This document shows, in pieces, positions 44,418 to 52,915 of a DNA stretch of 64,000 nucleotides. The notes beneath the pieces are model-generated. The model ran no database searches and was not told the origin of the DNA. It saw only the letters and a program-made list of their open reading frames with translations. Where the stretch lies: contig NZ_QJVJ01000011.1 in NCBI RefSeq assembly GCF_003217775.1, forward strand, positions 186,001-250,000. The letters run 5' to 3'. Position numbers and translations under genes: made by a program. Origin of the DNA: Paenibacillus flagellatus. GTDB taxonomy: Bacteria > Bacillota > Bacilli > Paenibacillales > NBRC-103111. Numbering within the stretch: the stretch's first letter is position 1; every line of letters starts with the position of its first letter.

Positions 44418-44624
44418 ATGACAGTCGCATCGCAAGTAAAAACGTGTCTGGCGTCGCTGAAAAGCGCACAAGCAAGTCTTGAGCAATTCGCGCTCAATAC
44501 CCAGAACCAGGAGGCGAAAACCGTCTTTCAAAATTGCGCGCAAACGACGCAGCAGGTTGTCGACCAAATCAGCTCCCGCGTCCAGCAGCTCGAGAACGAA
44601 GAACCGCAATACAAGGGCTTCTGA
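44418..44624 (+). CDS. DUF1657 protein
   Basis: 68 residues, all helical: TVASQVKTCLASLKSAQASL at the start and QTTQQVVDQISSRVQQLE near the end, the DUF1657 pattern. Strong RBS GGAGGTGA seven to nine bases before ATG 44418. Divergent from the DUF421-spoVA operon. DUF1657 genes commonly travel with spoVA and DUF421 genes. Confidence 0.9.
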   Translation: MTVASQVKTCLASLKSAQASLEQFALNTQNQEAKTVFQNCAQTTQQVVDQISSRVQQLENEEPQYKGF

Positions 44625-44651
44625 GCCGCACAAATCCGCGATGAGCATGCA

Positions 44652-44692
44652 AACAGCCGCGTGAACCGTCTTCCGACGTTCAGGCGGCTGCC
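44652..44692 (+). terminator. Hairpin after the DUF1657 gene
   Basis: CAGCCGC-TGAAC paired with GTTCA-GCGGCTG; no T-run, so a weak terminator candidate. Confidence 0.45.
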
Positions 44693-44725
44693 TTAACGAG
44701 TAGCGGCGGATCAGCGGCAGGCCGC

Positions 44726-44806
44726 TTATCCGGGTAGTATCGCAAGCACGATTACGAGCAGGATGAACAGGACGATAACCAGTATAGTCCACGAGGTGAT
44801 CGGCAT
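44726..44806 (-). CDS. 26-residue hydrophobic peptide, YjcZ/sporulation-type small membrane protein candidate
   Basis: ATG at 44806 with GGGAG eight bases upstream, TAA at 44726. The peptide starts MPITSW, continues as an uninterrupted Ile/Leu/Val-rich helix of about 18 residues (TILVIVLFILLVIVLAIL) and ends PG. The helix resembles those of YjcZ-type small sporulation proteins but lacks their Gly/Tyr-rich N-terminus. It lies beside the spoVA block. Confidence 0.6.
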   Translation of the reverse strand: MPITSWTILVIVLFILLVIVLAILPG

Positions 44807-44906
44807 ACGGAAGGCTCCCATCGTCTTGACGTTGGATCATACCCTTCATTATATGCATGCGCTCGCATCCGGACCGAGGCATTCGCCCAACGTTCGCGAA
44901 GGCACG

Positions 44907-46088
44907 TCAAACGCCGACCCGAACGACCGCATTCTCCCAGCGGGGAACGGGAATATGCCGAGCCGACACGATCGCCTCCAGCGCCTGCAGCGACGACGTC
45001 TCCATATGCAGCCGTTCGGCGTCGAGCCGCATCGCTTGGAGCGTCTCCGGGGACGCGATCAACGTGAAGACGAGCGCCGTCAGCTCCTCGTCGTCCTCGG
45101 CCCGAACGGCTACCCCGGCCCCGGTCAAAAATTCCGCATTATCCTCCTCCTGTCCCGGAAGCGGACGGTACAGCACCATCGGCAGCCGCATGGCGATCGC
45201 TTCCGCCGTCGTCAGTCCGCCCGGCTTCGTCACGATCAAATCGCTGGCTCCCATATATTCTTCCATATTGCGAATGAAGCCCGTCACCCGCACGTCATGC
45301 CCCGGGGCCTCCAAAGCCAGACGCTCCTCGAGCTTGTGCCGGAGCTTCTCGTTATGGCCGCAGACGACGACGACCTGCATCGCCTTCGATTTCGCGGCCT
45401 CCACCGTCAGCCGGATCATGCCGGCGCTCATCATGCCGTAGCCGCCGCCCATGAGCAGCAGCACCGGTTTGTCCGTCCGCAGCCCGAGCTTCGCCCGCAG
45501 CGCGGACCGGTCGACGTTCGCGGCGCCCGTGAAAAACGTGGGCCGGACCGGGATGCCGGTTACCGTCACGCGATAATCCGCCACGCCCCATCCTCCGAGC
45601 CCCTTGCGCACTTTCTCCGAGCCGACGACGTACCGGTCCGTCCCCGGGTGGATCCAGTAGCTGTGATCCGTATGGTCCGTAATGACGGTTACCGTCGGAA
45701 TGTCGGTCAGGCCGGCCGTTTTCAGAGCGGACATGGCCGCCGCGGCGAGCGGAAACGTGCTGACGACGACCGACGGCCGAACGTCGTCCAGCAGCTTGAC
45801 GATCCGCTTCAGTCCGTACCAGCGCAGCCGGGACGTCAAGGACGAGAGCGTCGAAGGCTTGCGCGTCCGCTTGAACAAGTAGCCGTACAGCGAAGGAAAC
45901 TTTTGCACCCCTTGATGAAATACGGTTTTGCTCAGGCCGTGCAGTCTCGGCAGCGTCCACTCCATGAAATCGACGACGACCGCCTCCGCGTTCGGCTTCG
46001 CCAGCTTGCACGTCTCGAGCAGCGCCTGCGCCGCCTGCTTGTGGCCCTCCCCGAACGGCCCGGATAATATCAATATTTTTTCTTTCAT
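44907..46088 (-). CDS. UgtP/MGDG-synthase-like diacylglycerol glycosyltransferase
   Basis: 393 residues, GT28 type. N-terminal ILILSGPFGEGHKQAAQAL and the MGDG-synthase domain, DFMEW; C-terminal nucleotide-sugar site VTKPGGLTTAEAIAMRLPMV. Such enzymes put glucose on diacylglycerol, giving membrane glycolipid and the LTA anchor, which fits the LtaS-like gene 4 kb away. Start at 46088 (MKEKILILSG) after GGGGTGG. Peripheral membrane protein. Confidence 0.88.
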   Translation of the reverse strand: MKEKILILSGPFGEGHKQAAQALLETCKLAKPNAEAVVVDFMEWTLPRLHGLSKTVFHQGVQKFPSLYGYLFKRTRKPSTLSSLTSRLRWYGLKRIVKLLDDVRPSVVVSTFPLAAAAMSALKTAGLTDIPTVTVITDHTDHSYWIHPGTDRYVVGSEKVRKGLGGWGVADYRVTVTGIPVRPTFFTGAANVDRSALRAKLGLRTDKPVLLLMGGGYGMMSAGMIRLTVEAAKSKAMQVVVVCGHNEKLRHKLEERLALEAPGHDVRVTGFIRNMEEYMGASDLIVTKPGGLTTAEAIAMRLPMVLYRPLPGQEEDNAEFLTGAGVAVRAEDDEELTALVFTLIASPETLQAMRLDAERLHMETSSLQALEAIVSARHIPVPRWENAVVRVGV

Positions 46089-46347
46089 GACAACCACCCC
46101 GCCCTGTCGGCTTCTTTATGGTTTCATCATAACTCGCGCACGCGGCGATCCGATACGGACTGCCGTCGGTTTCGTCCCCGGACCTAAGTCCAGTCCGATT
46201 CCCCGTCCGGTTATCCCTCATAGTTCGATTGATACGAAGTATACGGGACGAAGCTTAATTTTTATGCGGGGAAATTCTGAAGCATTTCTTAATAAAACCG
46301 TTTTGTCGTTGACAGCCGGCCGAGCACCCGAAGCGCCGGATTTCTGC

Positions 46348-46353
46348 TATAAT
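46348..46353 (+). promoter_or_regulatory. Extended -10 promoter of the kinase-Sia gene set
   Basis: TGCTATAAT, an extended -10, 33 bases before the GTG start. A convincing -35 is missing. The rest of the 297-base gap back to 46089 shows no gene. Confidence 0.55.
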
Positions 46354-46385
46354 GGACCCAATTCGCATACCGGGGAGAGAACGCC

Positions 46386-47459
46386 GTGGACGCCGGAACC
46401 GTATCCGAGCAAGCCGTATTCGCCGAAGAGCTGCGCATATTGAAAGCCGCCAAAGCCGACGTGGCCAAGGGCAGGACGCCCGAGCCGCATGAATTCGAGC
46501 AGTTGACCCGCCACTATGAGAAATTGCTGAAGACGACGATGAAGCTGTCGCGCATCAGCGACATTCAGGGCCGGACGCTCAAGGAGCGGGAGCAGGAATT
46601 GAAGGCCGCCCATTCCGAGCTGCAGCACGTCGAACAGCTGCGCCGCCAGCTCATCAGCGACATCTCCCACGAGCTCCGTACGCCGATCACGTCCGTGCAG
46701 GGCTACGTGAAAGCGTTTCTGGACGACGTCATTCCGCCCGACGAATCGTACTTGAAGATGATCTACCAGAAGCTTCTGACGATCAGCGACCTCATCTCCG
46801 ATCTGTTCCAGCTGTCCACGCTCAAGGCGAACCAGCTGCGCTTTCATTTCAATCCGGTTCCGGTCGCGCTCTGGTTCTCGGCGCTGCAGGGCAAGTACGC
46901 GCTGGAGGCGGCCCGTTGCGGAGTCGAGCTAACCGTCGGACCGGACATCGGCGTAGACGCCGGCACCGGCGCGTCGCCGGAGCGCGCCCACATCGTCGTC
47001 GACTCGCTGCGCATCGAGCAGGTCGTCACGAATTTCGTCGACAACGCATTGAAATTTACGCCGCACGGCGGCTCCGTCCGGATAACCGGCCGGCTAACGG
47101 CCGAGCCTCCCGACGCGGCGCCGCCGATCGAGCACGCGGGCGAACGGAAGCCGCCGCTTTGGTTTACGCTGGCCGTGGAGGATACCGGCCCCGGCATCCC
47201 GGCCGAAGAGCTTCCGCGCATTTTCGACCGCTTTTACCGGGGAGGCCATTCCGCCGCCCGCGGCGTGCAGGGAACCGGCCTCGGCCTCGCGATCGCGAAG
47301 GAGATCGTCGCCCAGCACGGCGGCCGAATCGGAGCGGTCAGCGCCGCGGGCGCGGGCAGCCGTTTTCTGTTTGCCGTACCGGCGTTTCACGACGCCGCAG
47401 ACGCCGATGGGAATACACCCGATTTCGACACGGACCGGTCGAAACTTTTTTCCACATAG
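46386..47459 (+). CDS. Soluble sensor histidine kinase
   Basis: 357 residues with no membrane segment or PAS domain. A helical, coiled-coil N-terminus (about 10-90) precedes HisKA (phospho-acceptor His in ISDISHELRTPITSVQGY) and HATPase with N box NFVDNALKF, G1 DTGPGIP, F box FDRFYRG and G2 GTGLGLAIAKEI. GTG start after GGGGAGAG. It heads a four-gene series with SiaB-, SiaC- and SiaA-like proteins (59 bases to the next gene). Its natural partner may be the OmpR-type regulator that converges at the far end. Confidence 0.93.
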   Translation: MDAGTVSEQAVFAEELRILKAAKADVAKGRTPEPHEFEQLTRHYEKLLKTTMKLSRISDIQGRTLKEREQELKAAHSELQHVEQLRRQLISDISHELRTPITSVQGYVKAFLDDVIPPDESYLKMIYQKLLTISDLISDLFQLSTLKANQLRFHFNPVPVALWFSALQGKYALEAARCGVELTVGPDIGVDAGTGASPERAHIVVDSLRIEQVVTNFVDNALKFTPHGGSVRITGRLTAEPPDAAPPIEHAGERKPPLWFTLAVEDTGPGIPAEELPRIFDRFYRGGHSAARGVQGTGLGLAIAKEIVAQHGGRIGAVSAAGAGSRFLFAVPAFHDAADADGNTPDFDTDRSKLFST

Positions 47460-47518
47460 GTCCTTTTTCCTGATAAACTGGGGAGGAAATCATCGCAAGA
47501 ACAGGGGGAACGAGCCAA

Positions 47519-48067
47519 GTGATTCACAACCGTTTGTTGCAGGTGCAGTCGATGCTGAGGGACAACGGCATCCTGATCAGCTTCGCCGGCAAGCTGTCGC
47601 AAAGCTTGATCGAGGAATACGGCGCCGCGGTGAAGTCGTATTTGGAAAACGAGGAGCGGCCGCAAAACGAAGTGACGCACATTTTCTCCATCTTCATCGA
47701 ACAGACGCAGAACATCAAAAATTACTGCTCCGGCAAAAAAGACAGCGCGCATTACGACGCGATCGCCCAGTCCAGCATCGTCACGATCGGCAAGACGGAC
47801 AACGGCCATTTCATCTGCTCGGGCAATGTCGTCGACAAAGCGGACTTGGCCGCCCTGACGGCGCGGATCGATCCGCTGATCGCGATGGACAAGCCGGCGC
47901 TGAAGACGTACTACAAGGAAATGCTCCGCAAGGAAACGCCGGACGGATCGGAAGGCGCCGGCCTCGGATTGATCGATATCGCGCGCAAGGCCCGGGATCC
48001 GCTCGAATATTCGGTGACGCCGCTGGACGAGCATTTGTCGTTTTTTACTTTGAAGGCGGTCGTATAG
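47519..48067 (+). CDS. siaB: SiaB-type protein kinase (DUF6272)
   Basis: 182 residues with a GHKL-like ATPase core. N-box-like segment FIEQTQNIKNY (about 59-69) and glycine-rich lid GAGLGLIDIARKA (147-159). In Pseudomonas aeruginosa SiaB phosphorylates SiaC. GTG start after AGGGGGAA. It is followed by a SiaC-type gene after 11 bases. The family call rests on motifs plus the SiaC and SiaA neighbours. Confidence 0.85.
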   Translation: MIHNRLLQVQSMLRDNGILISFAGKLSQSLIEEYGAAVKSYLENEERPQNEVTHIFSIFIEQTQNIKNYCSGKKDSAHYDAIAQSSIVTIGKTDNGHFICSGNVVDKADLAALTARIDPLIAMDKPALKTYYKEMLRKETPDGSEGAGLGLIDIARKARDPLEYSVTPLDEHLSFFTLKAVV

Positions 48068-48078
48068 GAGTGGATATG

Positions 48079-48474
48079 ATGGAACGATTACATATTGCCG
48101 GAACGAAAAGCTCCCCCGCCGTCGACTTCGATCCCGTCGCCAACCGTCTGTCCTTGAACGGCCAATCTTATCCGGAAAACGCCTTCAAGTTCTATGAGCC
48201 GATTCTCGATTGGGCGGACGCGTACTTGCGGCAGCTCGCCCCCGACGCGACGACGGTCGTCGAGCTGCGCATGCCTTACATCAATACGAGCAGCACGAAA
48301 TGCCTCATGATGCTGCTCGACAAGTTCGAGGTCGCCCATGCCGAAGGGAAGGCCGTCTTCATCCGCTGGTATTGCAACCCTGGCAACGAAACCGAGTTCG
48401 AATGCGCCGAGGAGCTGAAGGAAGATTTGACGCTTCCGTTCGACATCGTCGCCCAAGAGGAAAGCTCCCCGTGA
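48079..48474 (+). CDS. siaC: SiaC-type regulatory phosphoprotein (DUF1987)
   Basis: 131 residues. Family hallmarks: N-terminal AGTKSSPAVDFD, KFYEPILDWADAYL and MPYINTSSTKCLMMLL (65-80). The Thr/Ser cluster 70-73 is the equivalent of the site phosphorylated in Pseudomonas SiaC (Thr68), by alignment of the motif. Non-phosphorylated SiaC there binds the diguanylate cyclase SiaD. Start at 48079 with AGGAG eight bases upstream; ATG 48076 is possible. The stop overlaps the next gene's GTG. Confidence 0.88.
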   Translation: MERLHIAGTKSSPAVDFDPVANRLSLNGQSYPENAFKFYEPILDWADAYLRQLAPDATTVVELRMPYINTSSTKCLMMLLDKFEVAHAEGKAVFIRWYCNPGNETEFECAEELKEDLTLPFDIVAQEESSP

Positions 48475-50315
48475 GCGGCCCCGCCCGAACCCGGCGCTCG
48501 GCGATCCGCGACAACCCGCTGTACGATTCCGGCGTGGCGAAGGTGACCGCGTTCGCGGCTGCCCTCATCGTCGTCTCGATCGTCGTCACCGGCGTCATCG
48601 CGTATTACATCACGAAGGGCCAGTCGGTCAAGAAGCTGAAGGAAAGCGATCTCGTCTACATCGCCAGCTCGATATCGGCGAAAATCGACGGCAGCATCGA
48701 ACGGGCGGTCGAAACGTCGCTCATTCTGGCCGAGGACCGCCAAGTGAAGCAGTGGATCGCGGACGGCGAGCGCAGCGGCGAGCAGCGCTCGCAAGTGCTG
48801 GACAAAATCGTCGGCTTGAAGGAGCGGTTCGGCTACGACAATTCGTTTGTCGTCAGCGTGCCGACGGGCCAGTATTGGTCGGAGGCCGGGAACGTCATCG
48901 ACGTCGTCTCCCCGAACGACCCGGACGACGATTGGTTTTACGAGGTGCTGCGGGAAAACAACCCGATCAAGGTGATGATCGACTATAACGACGAACGGAA
49001 GGATACGTTCGTGTTCGTCGACGCGATCATGCGCAGCGGCGGCAACCCGCTCGCGATCGTCGGCGTGGGGCTCAGTCTGCGGGACTTGTCCCGCAAGTTC
49101 GAGGAGTACAAGTACGGCCGGAACGGCAGCCTGTGGCTGATCGACCGGAGCGGCACGATCTACTTGTCCGACGAGTTCGACCAGAACGGCAAAACGATTC
49201 GCGAATTCATGCCCGCCGAAGCGGCCGACCGGGCGATCGCGCTGCTGGATCGCGACCAGCAGGTGCTCGAATACGAATCCGCGGACGGCAAGACGAACGA
49301 CGCGATCTTGTTCCCGATCCGATCGACCGATTGGCATCTGATGGTATCGGTCGACCGCGAGGAAGCCGTCTCGTTCCTGAAGACGATTCAGGCGCAGACC
49401 GCCGCGGCGGTGGCGATCTCGCTGCTGTCCATCGTGTTCTTCTTCTATTATATGTCGCGTAAGCTGGCCGATCCGTACAAGCGCGCGGTGGCGCTGAATG
49501 AAGAGCTGGAGCGGCAAATCGCCGAGCGAACGAAGGAACTCGCCGAGCAGAACGGCAAAATCGTCGACAGCCTCGATTACGCGAGCCGTATCCAAGTATC
49601 GTCGCTTCCGGCCGAGGCGGAGCTGATGTCGGCGCTGCCCGATCATTTCGTCCTATGGAAGCCGCGAGACCGGGTCGGCGGCGATTTTTACTGGATCAAG
49701 CGAATCGACGGAGGGCTGCTCGTCGCCGTCGGCGACTGCACCGGACACGGCGTCCCCGGAGCGCTCATGTCGATCATGACCGTCTCGCTGCTCGATCAGA
49801 TCGCCGAGCGGGGAACGGCGGACGACCCGGCCGGGCTGCTGTCGGCTTTGAACCGGACGATCAAGACGACGCTCAATCAGGAAGGCAAGGACGGCTTGAC
49901 CGACGACGGTCTCGACATCGGCCTGTGCCGGATCAAGGACGGCCGCGTCCTGTTCGCCGGAGCCGGATGCTCGCTCTATGTCCGGACGCCGGACGGCGTG
50001 ACGGAGGTCGAAGGCACGCGCAAGGCGATCGGCTACCGGAAAACGCCGGCCGATTACCCGTTCGTCCATACGGAGCTGACGCCGGGACCGGACGACGGGC
50101 TGTTTCTCGCGACCGACGGCTTGGCCGATCAGAACGGCGGGGACAAAGGCTATTCGTTCGGCAAGACGAGGTGGAAGGCGTGGATCGAACGATACGGGGA
50201 CAGGCCGATGGCCGAGCAGCGGGAGCTGCTCGAGGCGGAGCTGGCGCGTTACCGCGGCGACGAGCCGCAGCGCGACGACGTCACCGTCCTCGGCTTCCGG
50301 CTCCCCGGACGCTAA
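48471..50315 (+). CDS. siaA: SiaA-type membrane PP2C phosphatase with extracellular sensor domain
   Basis: 614 residues. TM1 (about 24-47), an extracellular Cache-like domain (about 50-305), TM2 (about 308-328), a coiled coil (about 335-370; no clear HAMP) and a SpoIIE/PP2C domain (about 385-612) with metal-site GGDFYWIK, GDCTGHGVPGA and ATDGLADQNG. Presumably it dephosphorylates the SiaC-type protein in response to an external signal. GTG start overlaps the siaC stop (GTGA), proving tight coupling. It ends 13 bases from a convergent response-regulator gene. Confidence 0.9.
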   Translation: MSGPARTRRSAIRDNPLYDSGVAKVTAFAAALIVVSIVVTGVIAYYITKGQSVKKLKESDLVYIASSISAKIDGSIERAVETSLILAEDRQVKQWIADGERSGEQRSQVLDKIVGLKERFGYDNSFVVSVPTGQYWSEAGNVIDVVSPNDPDDDWFYEVLRENNPIKVMIDYNDERKDTFVFVDAIMRSGGNPLAIVGVGLSLRDLSRKFEEYKYGRNGSLWLIDRSGTIYLSDEFDQNGKTIREFMPAEAADRAIALLDRDQQVLEYESADGKTNDAILFPIRSTDWHLMVSVDREEAVSFLKTIQAQTAAAVAISLLSIVFFFYYMSRKLADPYKRAVALNEELERQIAERTKELAEQNGKIVDSLDYASRIQVSSLPAEAELMSALPDHFVLWKPRDRVGGDFYWIKRIDGGLLVAVGDCTGHGVPGALMSIMTVSLLDQIAERGTADDPAGLLSALNRTIKTTLNQEGKDGLTDDGLDIGLCRIKDGRVLFAGAGCSLYVRTPDGVTEVEGTRKAIGYRKTPADYPFVHTELTPGPDDGLFLATDGLADQNGGDKGYSFGKTRWKAWIERYGDRPMAEQRELLEAELARYRGDEPQRDDVTVLGFRLPGR

Positions 50316-50328
50316 CGGCGGCGCCGCG

Positions 50329-51063
50329 TCAGCGGTCCGCCGTTCCGCGGAACCGGTAGCCCATGCCGCGGACGCTGACGATATATTGCGGATGCGCCGG
50401 GTCCGCTTCGAGTTTTTTGCGCATGTTGTAAATGTGAACCATCACCGTCCGCGGATCGTCGTTGCTGTCGCTGCCCCATACGCGCTCGTACAGATCGGTC
50501 GCCGCGAACACTTCGCCCGGCCGGCTCGCCAGGAAGGCGAGCAGCTGGAACTCTTTGGCCGACAGCCGCACTTCCCGACCGTCCGCATGGACGGTCATTT
50601 TTTTCGTATCGATATGGACGCCCTTGCCCGACACGTTCCGTTCGTGCGCCGCCGCCTGGGGCGCCGCCGGCTCGAACCGCCGATATATCGGCGCCCGCCG
50701 GAGGTTCGCCTTCACCCGGGCGACGACGACGGCGGGATCGAACGGCTTCGGGATATAATCGTCCGCGCCGAGCTGGAGTCCGTGTACGATGTCCTCCGAT
50801 TCGCCGCGGGCGCTGACGAAGATGATCGGCACGTTCGAGACGCCGCGAATCCGCTCGCACACCTCGAGCCCGCTTTCGCCGGGCAGTTGGATATCGAGCA
50901 GGACAAGGTCCGGACGGACGTTCTCGAATTCGCGCAGGGCGGTCGCGCCGTCGCTCGCCTCCGCGACGCGAAGGCCGTTCTTGATCAAATAGAGCCGAAT
51001 GAGCTCGCGAATTTCGTTATCGTCTTCGACGACGAGCACCGTCGCCGTTTTCACGGTTTCCAC
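50329..51063 (-). CDS. OmpR/PhoB-type response regulator
   Basis: 244 residues. Receiver with acidic pair in VVEDDNE, phospho-acceptor Asp in LVLLDIQLPG and Lys in PKPFDP; winged-helix DNA-binding domain with RTVMVHIYNMRKKLE and SVRGMGYRF. GTG start at 51063 after GGGAGGG. No kinase gene is attached in its own orientation; the nearest orphan kinase is at the far end of the convergent Sia gene set. Confidence 0.93.
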   Translation of the reverse strand: METVKTATVLVVEDDNEIRELIRLYLIKNGLRVAEASDGATALREFENVRPDLVLLDIQLPGESGLEVCERIRGVSNVPIIFVSARGESEDIVHGLQLGADDYIPKPFDPAVVVARVKANLRRAPIYRRFEPAAPQAAAHERNVSGKGVHIDTKKMTVHADGREVRLSAKEFQLLAFLASRPGEVFAATDLYERVWGSDSNDDPRTVMVHIYNMRKKLEADPAHPQYIVSVRGMGYRFRGTADR

Positions 51064-51127
51064 CGCGCTCCCTCCCCCGTCTGTCTGTCGGCACTCGGTA
51101 TAAGTCGAGGCTTGCATTCGGTTCCGC

Positions 51128-51337
51128 TCAACCTATAACGTCGTATCCAGTGTAGCATGTCGGGGGGCGGGTCGCCATACCGTCTTCAGCCGCCGGATAC
51201 GGTTCTCCGTTTTTCCCGCCCTTCGCGGAACGGCTGCAGGATGTTGTCGGGGTTGTATCGGATGCTCGGCGACCGCGGACGAACACTCCATCCCATGCAT
51301 CGTTGGCGATGTTCGTCTTGACGTCCGTAATCTTCAT
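51128..51337 (-). pseudogene. Possible remnant of an enolase-superfamily gene
   Basis: An ORF starting MKITDVKTNIANDAWDGVFV resembles the N-terminus of mandelate racemase/muconate-lactonizing enzymes, then turns into sequence with no such resemblance. No proper RBS. The first 20 residues are the only evidence. Confidence 0.3.
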
Positions 51338-51360
51338 TATGATCGAAGCCCGGGCGGGCT

Positions 51361-52752
51361 TCAGTCTCCCGTCGGACGAATCATCAGCTCCGGGCGGACG
51401 AGCCTATCGAACTGCTCCTCCGTCAGCAGCCCCGTCCGGACGGCCGCCTCGCGCAGCGTAAGGCCTTCCTTGTGCGCCGTCTTCGCGACGAGCGCCGCCT
51501 TCTCGTAGCCGATATGCGGATTGAGCGCGGTCACGAGCATGAGCGAGCGGTCCAGGTGGGCGCGGATCGATTCGGGAATCGGCTCGATGCCGACCGCGCA
51601 ATGATCGTTGAACGACACCATCGCGTCGGCAAGCAGACGCGCCGATTGCAGGAAATTGTAAGCGATGACCGGCTTGAACACGTTCAGCTCGAAGTTGCCC
51701 TGGCTCGCCGCGAAGCCGATCGTCGCATCGTTGCCCATCACCTGGCAGACGACCATCGTCATCGCCTCGCTCTGCGTCGGATTCACTTTGCCCGGCATGA
51801 TCGAGCTGCCCGGCTCGTTCTCGGGAATGCGGATTTCGCCGATGCCGCTGCGCGGACCGCTGGCGAGCCAGCGAACGTCGTTGGCGATTTTCATCAGGTC
51901 GGCGGCGAGCGCCTTCATCGCGCCGTGCACGTAGACGATCTCGTCGTGGCTCGTCAACGCATGGAATTTGTTCGGGGCGGACACGAACGTTTTGCCGGTC
52001 AGCCTGCCGAGCTCCTCGGCCACGAGCTCGCCGAACCGCGGATGCGCGTTGATGCCCGTCCCGACCGCCGTGCCGCCGATCGCCAGCTCCCGCAGCGCGT
52101 TCACGCTTTCCTTCAGCATCGCTTCCGTCTTCTCCAGCATCCGGTGCCAGCCGCTCATTTCTTGACCGAGCGTGAGCGGCGTCGCGTCCTGCAAATGGGT
52201 GCGTCCGATTTTGATGACGTCCATATACTCGTCGCTTTTCCGCTTGAGCGTCTCCTTCAGCTTCGCGAGCGCCGGCAGCAGCCGGTCCTCGACCGCGATC
52301 AGACAGGCGGCGTGCATCGCCGTCGGAAACGTGTCGTTCGAGCTTTGCGACCGGTTGACGTCGTCGTTCGGGTGAATGCGCTTTTCGATGCCCCGCTCCT
52401 GCAGCAGCCGGCTCGCGCGGTTTGCGATCACTTCGTTGACGTTCATGTTCGACTGCGTGCCGCTGCCCGTCTGCCAGACGACGAGCGGAAATTCGTCGTC
52501 CCACCGGCCGGCGATAATTTCGTCGGCGGCGTCCGCAATCGCCTCCGCCTTGTCCTCGTCCAGCTGGCCGAGCGTCCGGTTGGCGAGCGCCGCACTCTTC
52601 TTCAGCATGGCGAACACGCGGATGAGCTCGATCGGCATCCGCTCGGTGCCGATGCGGAAATTTTCGAAGCTGCGCTGCGTCTGGGCCGCCCACAGCTTGT
52701 CGGCGGGCACCTTCACTTCGCCGAGCGTATCTTTCTCGATGCGGTACTCCAT
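51361..52752 (-). CDS. fumC: Fumarate hydratase, class II
   Basis: 463 residues; homotetrameric TCA-cycle enzyme interconverting fumarate and malate. The signature [16 protein letters not shown] (about residue 310) carries the catalytic Ser; [13 protein letters not shown] and [21 protein letters not shown] are intact. Start at 52752 (MEYRIEKD) after GGGAGGA. Fits fumarase better than aspartase because of the [11 protein letters not shown] region and lengths. Confidence 0.95.
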   Translation of the reverse strand: MEYRIEKDTLGEVKVPADKLWAAQTQRSFENFRIGTERMPIELIRVFAMLKKSAALANRTLGQLDEDKAEAIADAADEIIAGRWDDEFPLVVWQTGSGTQSNMNVNEVIANRASRLLQERGIEKRIHPNDDVNRSQSSNDTFPTAMHAACLIAVEDRLLPALAKLKETLKRKSDEYMDVIKIGRTHLQDATPLTLGQEMSGWHRMLEKTEAMLKESVNALRELAIGGTAVGTGINAHPRFGELVAEELGRLTGKTFVSAPNKFHALTSHDEIVYVHGAMKALAADLMKIANDVRWLASGPRSGIGEIRIPENEPGSSIMPGKVNPTQSEAMTMVVCQVMGNDATIGFAASQGNFELNVFKPVIAYNFLQSARLLADAMVSFNDHCAVGIEPIPESIRAHLDRSLMLVTALNPHIGYEKAALVAKTAHKEGLTLREAAVRTGLLTEEQFDRLVRPELMIRPTGD

Positions 52753-52861
52753 GAACGATTCCTCCCTCGTGGTGGCGATGCTTCCCTTCCAGTTTGTCCC
52801 GCCGGCGGCAGCCGTAATCGCATTCCGAACCGACCGCCCGTCGTAGGCGTCATATGACAAA

Positions 52862-52900
52862 CCGGGGATAGCGGAAGCCGCAGCTTCCGTTACCCCCGGT
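52862..52900 (-). terminator. Terminator of the oxidoreductase gene
   Basis: Minus strand: CCGGGGGTAACGGAAGC / GCTTCCGCTATCCCCGG stem with a 4-base loop, then TTTGTC. Confidence 0.7.
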
Positions 52901-52915
52901 CGAGGCCGGCGCGTC

